Source: an uncultured Ruminococcus sp.
GTDB taxonomy: Bacteria; Bacillota; Clostridia; Oscillospirales; Ruminococcaceae
Assembly: GCA_900538575.1 (NCBI GenBank)
Contig: UPZA01000016.1
Span: 1 to 46,767 of the forward strand
DNA: 46,767 nucleotides
Direction of reading: 5' to 3'
Position numbers and translations under genes: made by a program. Positions 1 to 7,086 of the stretch are shown here, in pieces (the first letter of the stretch is position 1; every line of letters begins with the position of its first letter). The notes under the pieces are model-generated. The model was not told the DNA's origin. It ran no database searches and worked only from the letters and a program-made list of their open reading frames with translations.

Positions 1-66
1 CTCATCTGGTAGAGCGCCACCTTGCCAAGGTGGAGGTAGCGAGTTCGAGCCTCGTAATCCGCTCCA
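1..66 (+). tRNA. tRNA-Gly (GCC), 5' end cut by window edge
   Basis: The anticodon arm has a 5-bp stem around loop TTGCCAA, giving anticodon GCC (Gly). The T arm reads GAGTTCGAGCCTC and the acceptor 3' half is followed by an encoded CCA at 64-66. The 5' acceptor strand lies before the window, so the gene is partial here and not truncated in the genome. Confidence 0.93.
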
Positions 67-70
67 GTAT

Positions 71-144
71 GGCGCTATAGCCAAGTGGTAAGGCATGGGT
101 CTGCAACACCCTGATCCCCAGTTCAAATCTGGGTGGCGCCTCCA
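71..144 (+). tRNA. tRNA-Cys (GCA)
   Basis: A complete cloverleaf: the acceptor GGCGC pairs with GCGCC before TCCA, the anticodon loop CTGCAAC gives GCA (Cys), and the T loop is TTCAAAT. CCA is encoded. It lies 4 bases after tRNA-Gly, so both are probably processed from one transcript. Confidence 0.95.
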
Positions 145-170
145 TACTGATGCTGATTTATCGTCAGCTA

Positions 171-200
171 AAAGATCCGTTTTTAAACGGATCTTTTTTT
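171..200 (+). terminator. Rho-independent terminator after tRNA-Gly/Cys
   Basis: Perfect 12-bp inverted repeat AAAGATCCGTTT / AAACGGATCTTT followed by a run of T. It ends the tRNA transcript. Confidence 0.9.
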
Positions 201-223
201 ATGCTCTGAATTATAATTATTGC

Positions 224-256
224 AGCGGATCAAGATTTTTTAAATCTTGATCCGCT
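224..256. repeat. 15-bp inverted repeat between convergent units
   Basis: Arms AGCGGATCAAGATTT (224-238) and its complement (242-256) around a 3-base loop. It lies just past the stop of the leftward SPL-like gene and is probably that gene's transcript end. The minus-strand tail is AT-rich but not a clean T run, so it may act as a 3' stabilising hairpin instead of an intrinsic terminator. Confidence 0.6.
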
Positions 257-273
257 TAGTCTAAATTACACTT

Positions 274-1269
274 TTATACTACATATACAATTTCTGCGCT
301 TTTAAATCTATTCTTAATTTCTTTTATCAAAAAAGCTTCTGCCTCGTCCCTGTATTCTTGTCTGTAATAATATTTTCCACGGCCGCGGCCTGTCATTAAC
401 TCCCTATTATATAAGCGCAAAGCGCCGGGAAACGCCTGATTATTAATTGCATTCTGAACATAGCTGTATGTCATAAAAATCACTTCTAAAAACATTTCGC
501 TTTTAACCTTATCAGAAAGCCTTTCAAAAAGCGTATTCAAAAGCTCAACATATAATTCCTTCCAACTGTCAATTAATATTACAGGAGCAATAAGCAAGCC
601 TACCCTATACCCTGCCTCGCACATTTTATTTACCGCTTCAATTCTTTTATTAAGAGATGAAGTTCCAATCTCAACTTTTTTTATTATCATCTCGGGATTA
701 ACGCTCATTCTGAATATAACTTTACCATTATGATTTAAATTAATAAGCTTGTCCACCATATTAAATTTAGTAGGAAATGTAATAAATCCTCTACCCTTGT
801 TGCCAAATTCCTCAATAGTCCTTATAAGATTTCCTGTAATTTCATTTTCCAAAATCAAATCGCTGTTGCTTCCTATTTCAAAAGCACTTATTTTTTCAGT
901 TTTGCGGGACTTATTAATTAAATTATCAAGCATCTGTTCAATATTTACATAAATCCGCAGATAAGAGCATTTGTTATAATTACAAACGAGATAACAGTAA
1001 AGACACATAGCGCTGCAGCCGGAAGAGGAATAAGGTACAAGATAATCGGAAATCTTTTTGTTTTCATTATATTTATGGGTTTTTCGTATACCGACTATAA
1101 GATACTTTTTTAACTCAGTAAAATCATAATTACTTCTTGTTCGCAGCTCTTCAATATTATTATGGCTTTTTATAGGAATCCATTCCACATTGGTATACAT
1201 ATTTTTTAGCTTTTTTCCCAGCTCATATTCAAGTGCCTCAGGCTCATAATAAATTTTTTTAGGATACAT
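274..1269 (-). CDS. Spore-photoproduct-lyase-like radical SAM protein (catalytic Cys replaced by Ser)
   Basis: 331 residues, close to SplB (about 342). The first third carries the radical SAM cluster motif CxxxCxxC (C85, C89, C92 in SGCSAMCLYCY), where a [4Fe-4S] cluster and AdoMet would bind. Other SPL blocks are the N-terminal YYEPEALEYELG, VGIRKTHKY, RIYVN and GTSSLNKRIEA. The block that in Bacillus SplB reads FEASCTSD, with hydrogen-donor Cys141, here reads FEIGSNSD, so the donor position is Ser134. Cysteines C96 and C101 follow the cluster and could substitute. I start at the ATG at 1269 because it has a clean AAGGAG 5 bases upstream; an ATG 13 codons earlier has none. It is the third gene of a leftward set with IbrB-like and IbrA-like genes, 95 bases after the former. 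SPL family is sure; repair of spore photoproduct is not. Confidence 0.8.
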   Translation of the reverse strand: MYPKKIYYEPEALEYELGKKLKNMYTNVEWIPIKSHNNIEELRTRSNYDFTELKKYLIVGIRKTHKYNENKKISDYLVPYSSSGCSAMCLYCYLVCNYNKCSYLRIYVNIEQMLDNLINKSRKTEKISAFEIGSNSDLILENEITGNLIRTIEEFGNKGRGFITFPTKFNMVDKLINLNHNGKVIFRMSVNPEMIIKKVEIGTSSLNKRIEAVNKMCEAGYRVGLLIAPVILIDSWKELYVELLNTLFERLSDKVKSEMFLEVIFMTYSYVQNAINNQAFPGALRLYNRELMTGRGRGKYYYRQEYRDEAEAFLIKEIKNRFKSAEIVYVV

Positions 1270-1364
1270 ATCGGCTCCTTGCTTTAACTTTTTTATTATA
1301 CTCTGCATTTATAAGTATTATATTCATTTTAAAACATAAGCCTGATATTTTCAGTAATTTTTCT

Positions 1365-1919
1365 TTATAACATAATCGGCTCCTTTGATTCTTCAATATC
1401 ATCCTCGCTTTCAGGAATCCATGCTTTACTGAACTTTACGTCCTTAAACAAAGCGGCAAGGCCTGTAATCTGCTTTAATCGTAAAATTTCATCCTTTTCC
1501 ATTCCCAAATGCTTTGAAATCCACGAATCAGATCTTCCCAACTCATGCAGTTCTTTAACTATGTTACTCATAAGATCCACATCATGTGCTCCTCTTGCCC
1601 TGTTATGGCGTATCGTACTCGCCATTCTCTGATCAAGCGGTTTATTTATTACAGAAACAGGCAGCAATCCCTTTTCCCGTCTGTATATATCCTCATGCTC
1701 AAGCATAATGCGATACCGATGAAAACCGTCAACAATAACATATAAATCCTGCTTTTTGGAATAATAGCACACCACCGGCATTGTATATCCATCCTCCTTT
1801 ATGCTATCATAAAGCAACTTCAGTTCCGGCGGTGCAACGGCATTTGGGTTATATGTATTCGGAATAATCTTGCTGATCGGTACAGCGATAACATTATAAA
1901 CCGGACTTTTAAATTCCAT
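1365..1919 (-). CDS. ParB/Srx-fold nuclease-domain protein (IbrB-like)
   Basis: 184 residues. The N-terminal half (about 10-100) is the ParB/sulfiredoxin fold: VPISKIIPNTYNPN, then a DGFHRYR box (D64, H67, R68), the position of the nucleotide/phosphate-binding GxxRxxA-type motif of ParB proteins. Residues 120-160 contain a helix-turn-helix-like stretch (SWISKHLGMEKDEILRLKQ). It directly follows the PAPS-reductase-like gene with a TAATG stop/start overlap, so translation is coupled. ParB-fold plus PAPS-reductase-fold pairing is the hallmark of IbrA/IbrB from Escherichia coli, described there as regulators of immunoglobulin-binding proteins with no proven chemistry. Plasmid/chromosome partitioning is unlikely: no ParA and no long ParB C-terminal half. 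Confidence 0.8.
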   Translation of the reverse strand: MEFKSPVYNVIAVPISKIIPNTYNPNAVAPPELKLLYDSIKEDGYTMPVVCYYSKKQDLYVIVDGFHRYRIMLEHEDIYRREKGLLPVSVINKPLDQRMASTIRHNRARGAHDVDLMSNIVKELHELGRSDSWISKHLGMEKDEILRLKQITGLAALFKDVKFSKAWIPESEDDIEESKEPIML

Positions 1920-3241
1920 TATAATAATTCCTCCAGACTTTTATACTTTCTCTTTATTCTGTCTATCCTTTCCCTTTGTTTTTTGGTTTCGCCAAAGCCC
2001 ATTGTTTTACAATTATGGTCATTTTTAAGTATACATGCGCACATTCTCTTCCAGCTTGGGACAGATCTGGAAGTCATAATATCATCAGTATCGTCAGGTA
2101 TATTTCCTATAAATACAATTCTCGATTTTTTATCAAGAGTATAATTTGAAATACCGTTTCTTTTTATATTATACCCATTCTCCAATAATTCTCTTATAGT
2201 CTCTTCAGACAGTCCGCCTCCTGTTTCATGCCAGAATTTAATTGAGGTTTTGAATTTTTCTTCATACCCCCTGCGTAAACGAGCAGGAAGCGTGTCCAGC
2301 AAAAACATTGTGTACGATTTCCAAGTATGCCCTTCCGGCAGCTTGATATTTCTATAACCCAAAGCCTTGGTTCTGCCGTAAATAGCAGTAAAATTCACTC
2401 CCTTAACTCGCCCCAGCAGTCTGCACCAAACTTCCGGCTCAAGTACTCTGTATAAATGCAGACTATCCTTTGCATAATCGTTGAACGGCGACGCAACCCG
2501 CATTTGATCCGGTTTTAATCCGGCTTTATAATACAAATCATAAAGCGGATTATAATCATAGCCGAATTTATAATTTGCAGCCCATACATCGTTTACAGAC
2601 CAATCGTACATCGGAGATCCGCACCAGACATTACTGAACATTTTTGAAATAAAGCACATTCCGTAATAGCCGTACTTTTTATTTATAATTGAATTATATC
2701 GCTGAAGAGATTCCGAAGCTCTTATTCCTAACAGACATATAGTCTTTCCGCCGCCGTGAATCTCATGATACCATCTCCCGAATTGTTTTGCCAGTTTTTC
2801 CTGATGCATTTTATATTTATAATAATAAAACGGATTATTTTCAATATTTATAACATATGGCTTTTTAGGCATATCCCTTATCCAGATATCTTTTTTGGTG
2901 TCATCCCACGGATACCAGTACATCTCATAGCTGCTTAAAGCAGTTCTGGTTGCCATAGGAAGACATACCCAATAAGGCTCTATTTTATCAAGGTTTTTTT
3001 CAAAAGTATTTAATATATATTCTGTCGTAACTGAATATTGAGCCTCAAAGTCCTGATGGAATACTCCGATCTTTTTTTTAATATTGTTTTTTTTCGCATA
3101 ATCAAGAACTAAATTAAGTAAAAGACCGCTATCCTTTCCGCCGCTGAAGGAAACATATATATTATCAAACTCTTGAAATATATACTCCATACGATTCTGA
3201 AAAGCCTCATATACATTAATATCCAAATTTTTTTTAATCAT
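1919..3241 (-). CDS. PAPS-reductase-family protein with DUF3440 region (IbrA-like)
   Basis: 440 residues. The PP-loop ATP pyrophosphatase motif SFSGGKDSG is at about 31-39, followed by a PAPS-reductase-like core (to about 230) including CLLGIRASESLQRY. The C-terminal half (KAGLKPDQMRVASPFNDYAKDS, LGRVKGVNFT, then MCACILKNDHNC) matches what I know of DUF3440 proteins. Such proteins adenylate a substrate and often move sulfur, as in DndC or tRNA thiolases, but no acceptor is known here. I start at ATG 3241 with AAAGAG upstream; a GTG three codons earlier would overlap the ribosome site. It is first in the leftward set and is coupled to the IbrB-like gene. It is not an assimilatory PAPS reductase: no sulfate genes are nearby. 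Confidence 0.82.
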   Translation of the reverse strand: MIKKNLDINVYEAFQNRMEYIFQEFDNIYVSFSGGKDSGLLLNLVLDYAKKNNIKKKIGVFHQDFEAQYSVTTEYILNTFEKNLDKIEPYWVCLPMATRTALSSYEMYWYPWDDTKKDIWIRDMPKKPYVINIENNPFYYYKYKMHQEKLAKQFGRWYHEIHGGGKTICLLGIRASESLQRYNSIINKKYGYYGMCFISKMFSNVWCGSPMYDWSVNDVWAANYKFGYDYNPLYDLYYKAGLKPDQMRVASPFNDYAKDSLHLYRVLEPEVWCRLLGRVKGVNFTAIYGRTKALGYRNIKLPEGHTWKSYTMFLLDTLPARLRRGYEEKFKTSIKFWHETGGGLSEETIRELLENGYNIKRNGISNYTLDKKSRIVFIGNIPDDTDDIMTSRSVPSWKRMCACILKNDHNCKTMGFGETKKQRERIDRIKRKYKSLEELL

Positions 3242-3449
3242 ATTACCCACTCTTTAAAAATTAATGAAATAAGCTGATCCTGAAATATACAATGCACATT
3301 AAAATTTATAATATGATTATACACCTAATTTATACCAATTTCAACACTTTTTAATATATAATTTAAAAATAAAATGAATAATAACATTTATACAGGTGAT
3401 TTTTTTGTATACAGGCAATTTGTTTATATGATAATAAAATATAAAACAG

Positions 3450-3488
3450 AAAAAAATAATACCGCCGAAAAGCTTTACCCGGCGGTAT
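3450..3488 (-). terminator. Intrinsic terminator of the DUF5685/J-domain operon
   Basis: TACCGCCG (3460-3467) pairs with CGGCGGTA (3480-3487); on the minus strand it is followed by TATTATTTTTTTC. The remaining bases 3242-3449 are AT-rich and hold only the presumed promoter of the IbrA-like gene; no gene is seen. Confidence 0.88.
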
Positions 3489-3502
3489 AAATTCTTATTA
3501 TT

Positions 3503-4057
3503 CTATTTTTTATTTTTATATTTTTCACCGAAAATCTTTGGTTTGAGATATTTTATGTAAAGCTCAACGCATCCTGTAAGCGCATAATCATATATAAAGA
3601 AAACAAAGTTACAGAAAATCCAGAATATATAAATTCCATATTTTCCAAATGTCGCAAAATCATCAGCCATATCCGAAACTCCGAGTATATAAAGCGTTAT
3701 CTGATAGTCTATTACAGCAATAATATTAAATAAAATAAATTTTATCAGAACTCTAATCAGCCTGAATCTGAGCTTCTCTATCGAATCCTTTATAATGGGA
3801 TAATAGCCGAAAAGGAGAATAAATATTATAGCCGCTTCTTTATTCGGCGAAACAAAAATTGAAAGCAGACTAACTGCGGCATAAGTCAGAAAAGCCCATG
3901 ATTTATTTACTTCAACTACAATTATCGTCATTAAAGCTCCGGCTATCATGGGAAGCGTCAGATAAAGAAAGGGCATAACGCCTGTCAAAAACATGGAAAA
4001 AATACAAAGGGAGGAAACAACGCCTCCCAATGCCACTCTATAGCTTACCTTATTCAT
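3503..4057 (-). CDS. Multi-pass membrane protein, function unknown
   Basis: 184 residues with about five to six hydrophobic segments: ALGGVVSSLCIFSMFLTGVM, FLYLTLPMIAGALMTIIVV, FLTYAAVSLLSIFVS, AAIIFILLFGYYPII, FILFNIIAVIDYQITLYIL and IFWIFCNFVFFIYDYAL, with a Lys-rich cytoplasmic C-terminus. The look is of the small hydrophobic S-component-like or DUF2232-like proteins, but I cannot assign a family. The start is the ATG at 4057, which overlaps the stop of the J-domain gene as ATGA; an upstream in-frame TTG at 4075 is less likely. It is the last gene of the DUF5685 operon and so may serve as its membrane partner. Confidence 0.75.
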   Translation of the reverse strand: MNKVSYRVALGGVVSSLCIFSMFLTGVMPFLYLTLPMIAGALMTIIVVEVNKSWAFLTYAAVSLLSIFVSPNKEAAIIFILLFGYYPIIKDSIEKLRFRLIRVLIKFILFNIIAVIDYQITLYILGVSDMADDFATFGKYGIYIFWIFCNFVFFIYDYALTGCVELYIKYLKPKIFGEKYKNKK

Positions 4058-4617
4058 ATGCAATCGCACAGGCAATCTGCACAGATTAAAAACTGGCAGG
4101 CATTACACAGACAATTTGCCGTATTAGCGTTATTCTGTCCCGTATTATAAGGATTTCCATACATCTGACCGTTTCTTTTATTTTTCATCTGATTAAATGC
4201 AGCCTGATACTCCCTGTTAGAAGGCTCTATTCTTACCGCCTTTTCATAATAGCTATAAGCATCGTTGAGCCAGCCTCTCGACAGGCAAACAGTGCCCTTC
4301 AAAAAGTTCCATTCAGCATTTGAGTCCTGACGGCTTCTTTCAAGCATATTATCAGCGTCAGTATAATTCCCTCTCTCAATCATGCTTCTGATCTCAATAT
4401 AAGGATTTGCATTTCCCGTATTGCTTCTTCTCTGATTCATTATCTCGTCATATGCGGCGTTTATATCCGCCATCTTTTCGTTAGCAATATCCTCCATAAC
4501 ACTGTTCCCAGACTGCATATCCGGATGATATTGCTGCGAAAGCTTTCTGTAAGCCTCTTTGACCTCCTCGTCGGAAGCGGAAGGCGAAATGCCTAAAACC
4601 TGATATGGATCTGTCAT
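4054..4617 (-). CDS. J-domain protein with TPR-like segment and Cys-rich tail
   Basis: 187 residues. The J domain is at 1-66 with the intact HPD tripeptide (H31-D33) that activates DnaK-type Hsp70. Residues about 77-150 form TPR-like helices (LNDAYSYYEKAVRIEPSNRE). After a low-complexity Asn/Gly/Gln linker the last 18 residues hold seven cysteines (CLCNACQFLICADCLCDCI). There is no DnaJ G/F region or zinc finger, so this is a specialised co-chaperone. GGAG lies 9 bases before the ATG. It follows a paralogue lacking the J domain and overlaps the membrane protein gene by 4 bases. The Cys tail could bind metal, be acylated or form disulfides; this is inference. Confidence 0.85.
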   Translation of the reverse strand: MTDPYQVLGISPSASDEEVKEAYRKLSQQYHPDMQSGNSVMEDIANEKMADINAAYDEIMNQRRSNTGNANPYIEIRSMIERGNYTDADNMLERSRQDSNAEWNFLKGTVCLSRGWLNDAYSYYEKAVRIEPSNREYQAAFNQMKNKRNGQMYGNPYNTGQNNANTANCLCNACQFLICADCLCDCI

Positions 4618-4713
4618 TTTTTAACTCCATTCTGCCGCTGTGCTAATATTTTTATAACCATGAAAATTTAAAAAACGGCAAATAAATATTTTCTGTCTTA
4701 ATATAATTAACTT

Positions 4714-5187
4714 TTAACGTTCAAGTCCCGAACATCTTATCTCATCAGGATTATATGTGCAAGGAAGCAAATTGTTGTCATGAAGGCAATAGGCGCAATA
4801 AAATACAGGAATAACATATTTAACGCAGCAGCCAACGCAACAACCGCAGGAAACAAGACCGCAGCACACACACCCTATATTCCTGATATGTTTTTTATCA
4901 AAGCAATGGTAACGCATTTTAAATATATCAACATAGGCCTTATGATAAACTCGGTTATTCGGTTCAAGCTTGTATGCTCTTTTATAATGTCCATACGCGT
5001 CGTTCATCCAGCCTTGTTCATGTCTAAACAACGCATATACATAATTCCATAACGCATAATCCTTCAGATTATAATTATTAAGAATTATCTGAACCTGATT
5101 AAACTCTTCTTTGTTTATCAAATCAATAATTTTCAAATATTCTTTATCAAATCTCTCTCTGTCCCCGATATTATTTTCATTAATCAA
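4714..5187 (-). CDS. Cys-rich TPR-like protein, paralogue of the J-domain gene
   Basis: 157 residues. The middle shares the J-protein's TPR block (WMNDAYGHYKRAYKLEPNNRVYHKAY against WLNDAYSYYEKAVRIEPSNREYQAAF, described here in parts), but the J domain is absent. The C-terminal third is very Cys-rich (CVCCGLVSCGCCVGCC and further Cys near the end). The only start that keeps the N-terminal helices is TTG at 5187, with AGGG upstream; the next Met is deep in the TPR. It sits 11 bases after the DUF5685 stop. It probably arose by duplication of the TPR and Cys-tail half of its neighbour. Function unknown. Confidence 0.75.
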   Translation of the reverse strand: MINENNIGDRERFDKEYLKIIDLINKEEFNQVQIILNNYNLKDYALWNYVYALFRHEQGWMNDAYGHYKRAYKLEPNNRVYHKAYVDIFKMRYHCFDKKHIRNIGCVCCGLVSCGCCVGCCVKYVIPVFYCAYCLHDNNLLPCTYNPDEIRCSGLER

Positions 5188-5198
5188 AATATTATACC

Positions 5199-6077
5199 CT
5201 ACAAAACTATTTCACTGTTTTCTTGTTTTCTTAATCTTCGTTTTTTAGGCAAACTAAAGCTTTTTAAACCAAGATAAATAACGTTATCTATAATATCCTT
5301 GAATCTCTGTATTTTCATTTTACTATAATATTCTGCTATCATACACAGACTCATATTTATATTTTCATCAGCAAGCTTCTTAGCGTCGGAAACCCTGCTA
5401 TGATACTTGAGAAGAACATTATAATTATTATGCTTTAAATCGTCTTCTGCGTCGTCATATGCGTCAGCAAGATAAACAAAACGTCCTAAATGATAACCGA
5501 ATCCTTTAAGCTGTTCTGACTGTGTTGAATCTGACGATATTTGAGCGGCAAGCTCTGACATAATAACTGCCGTAGGCTCGCATGCCTGATCTATTGATTT
5601 ACAGCTTTCGCTTTCAAGCTGAAGCTGTCTGTTCATTTCTATCTGAATTTTCTCAGCAGTTTCAGGATATTTCATAGCGGCCTTATTATATCCCTTAACC
5701 GATAATTTTCTGATAATTCTATATGGTATTGATTTTATAAACGAACAGTCCGATATGCTGTCACAGAGCTTCTGATATACAGAAATAACGGCAGCGGCCG
5801 CCGTAAAATCAAGCGCTTCCGTATTTTTTAGGCAAAGCCTTTTTTTTAAAGGATGAACTATACAGCGCTGAGGTTCAAAATACAGAGGATCAGTATTATA
5901 AGAATTTGAAAGTATACCCAGAAAAGCGAAATCATAGCTTAGCATCATTCTGTATAGCTGGCCGTAATTCTCGCCGAGATTTTTACAAAGACCGCAGTAA
6001 AATCCTCCGTAGACCTGATACTCGCTGTATCTCATATACGGCTTGAAGGGACGGATATATCCAAACAAGTTAATCAT
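5199..6077 (-). CDS. DUF5685 family protein
   Basis: 292 residues, predicted mostly alpha-helical and soluble. The N-terminus MINLFGYIRPFKPYMR followed by YGGFYCGLCKNLGENYG (C28, C31) is the signature I know for DUF5685. Near residue 200 is an acidic helix VYLADAYDDAEDDLKHNNYN (D205, D208, D209, D212, D213) that resembles the second Asp-rich motif of squalene/phytoene synthase-type isoprenoid enzymes, followed by the YN also seen there. A clear first Asp-rich motif is missing. It heads a leftward operon with the two Cys-rich TPR proteins and a membrane protein. Function unknown; a helical prenyl-binding or metal-binding role is inference. Confidence 0.82.
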   Translation of the reverse strand: MINLFGYIRPFKPYMRYSEYQVYGGFYCGLCKNLGENYGQLYRMMLSYDFAFLGILSNSYNTDPLYFEPQRCIVHPLKKRLCLKNTEALDFTAAAAVISVYQKLCDSISDCSFIKSIPYRIIRKLSVKGYNKAAMKYPETAEKIQIEMNRQLQLESESCKSIDQACEPTAVIMSELAAQISSDSTQSEQLKGFGYHLGRFVYLADAYDDAEDDLKHNNYNVLLKYHSRVSDAKKLADENINMSLCMIAEYYSKMKIQRFKDIIDNVIYLGLKSFSLPKKRRLRKQENSEIVL

Positions 6078-6144
6078 CCTTTAAGTTTTTATATAATTCA
6101 TTTTAACAGAACTGCTGCGCATTGTCAATATAACCACAAAATTT

Positions 6145-7035
6145 TCATATTTTATTTATCTTATTTTCAGAATTTCTTCCGGAAGATTTATTATTATATA
6201 TGAACATCAGTATTGCCGCCGTTATTATTACCGCATAACCGACAAAACTGAATTTATCCGGAATTTGACCGAATAAAACATATCCTATTGCCGCTGCAAA
6301 TATTATCTGGGAATAATCATAAACGGATATTTCCTTTGCCGGAGCATAGCAATAAGCCGCCGTTATTGAAAACTGCCCTCCGGCGGCAGAAAGTCCCGCG
6401 CATAACAGATAAATCAACTGCCGAATCTCCATCTGCTGATAATTGAAAATAATATAGGGTAAGGTTACAAGACACGAAAATGCTGAAAAGAATAAAACAA
6501 TAAACGGTCCTTTTTCTCCTTTACTTCCCAGATGCCTTACGGCTGTATATGCCGCGCCGGCTCCCATACCTCCGAGAAAACCAATAAAACCCGGTAGGAA
6601 GTCTATTCCCGTAAAGCTCGGCTTTATAATAAACAGGCTTCCGATAAATGCAGCGGCTACAGCTAAAGTCTGAAAAACCGATATTTTTTCCTTTAAAAAT
6701 ATAAACGAAAAAATAATGGCAAAAAAAGGCGACATTTTGTTAAGCATCGAAGCGTCGGAAAGTACAAGATGATCAATCGCATAAAAGTTACATAGTATAC
6801 CGAGAGTTCCCGCTGCCGAACGTAATAAATGAAATTTAAGATTTCCCTTTCCCCATCTTATAGGAATATGATTTTTCTTTAAAACAATAATTGCAAAAAT
6901 GACAGCGACAAAATTTCTGAAAAAGCTTTTCTGTATTGTAGGAAGATCTCCGGAAAGTCTTACAAACGTATTCATAAGCGCAAAACAGAACGCCGAAACA
7001 ATTATATATAATACTCCTAAATGCTTTTTATTCAT
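6145..7035 (-). CDS. EamA/DMT-family transporter
   Basis: 296 residues with ten hydrophobic helices in two EamA repeats (about 8-140 and 150-285). The first starts LGVLYIIVSAFCFALMNTF and contains SAAGTLGILCNFYAI; the second has FLGGMGAGAAYTAVRHLG. This family exports or imports amino acids, nucleosides and other metabolites across the inner membrane; substrate cannot be told from sequence. A GGGGAGGGG ribosome site precedes the ATG. It stands alone between the DUF5685 operon and the TIM-barrel protein gene. Confidence 0.88.
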   Translation of the reverse strand: MNKKHLGVLYIIVSAFCFALMNTFVRLSGDLPTIQKSFFRNFVAVIFAIIVLKKNHIPIRWGKGNLKFHLLRSAAGTLGILCNFYAIDHLVLSDASMLNKMSPFFAIIFSFIFLKEKISVFQTLAVAAAFIGSLFIIKPSFTGIDFLPGFIGFLGGMGAGAAYTAVRHLGSKGEKGPFIVLFFSAFSCLVTLPYIIFNYQQMEIRQLIYLLCAGLSAAGGQFSITAAYCYAPAKEISVYDYSQIIFAAAIGYVLFGQIPDKFSFVGYAVIITAAILMFIYNNKSSGRNSENKINKI

Positions 7036-7086
7036 AATATCCCCTCCCCTGTAAAATGCACGTTCAATTTAAGAACAGGCATTTTT

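Noticed and set aside
1365..1919. Chromosome or plasmid partition gene parB
   Set aside because: No ParA partner, no parS-like repeats and too short; the adjacent DUF3440 gene fits IbrB instead.
1365..3241. Complete Dnd phosphorothioation system or assimilatory sulfate reduction
   Set aside because: No DndA, DndD, DndE, CysJ, CysI or CysN homologue lies nearby; only the PAPS-reductase fold is shared.
4780..5052. 90-codon plus-strand frame opposite the Cys-rich TPR gene
   Set aside because: It is the mirror of Cys-rich codons (GCA repeats giving Ala/Asn) and has no ribosome site; the minus-strand protein has a recognisable paralogue.
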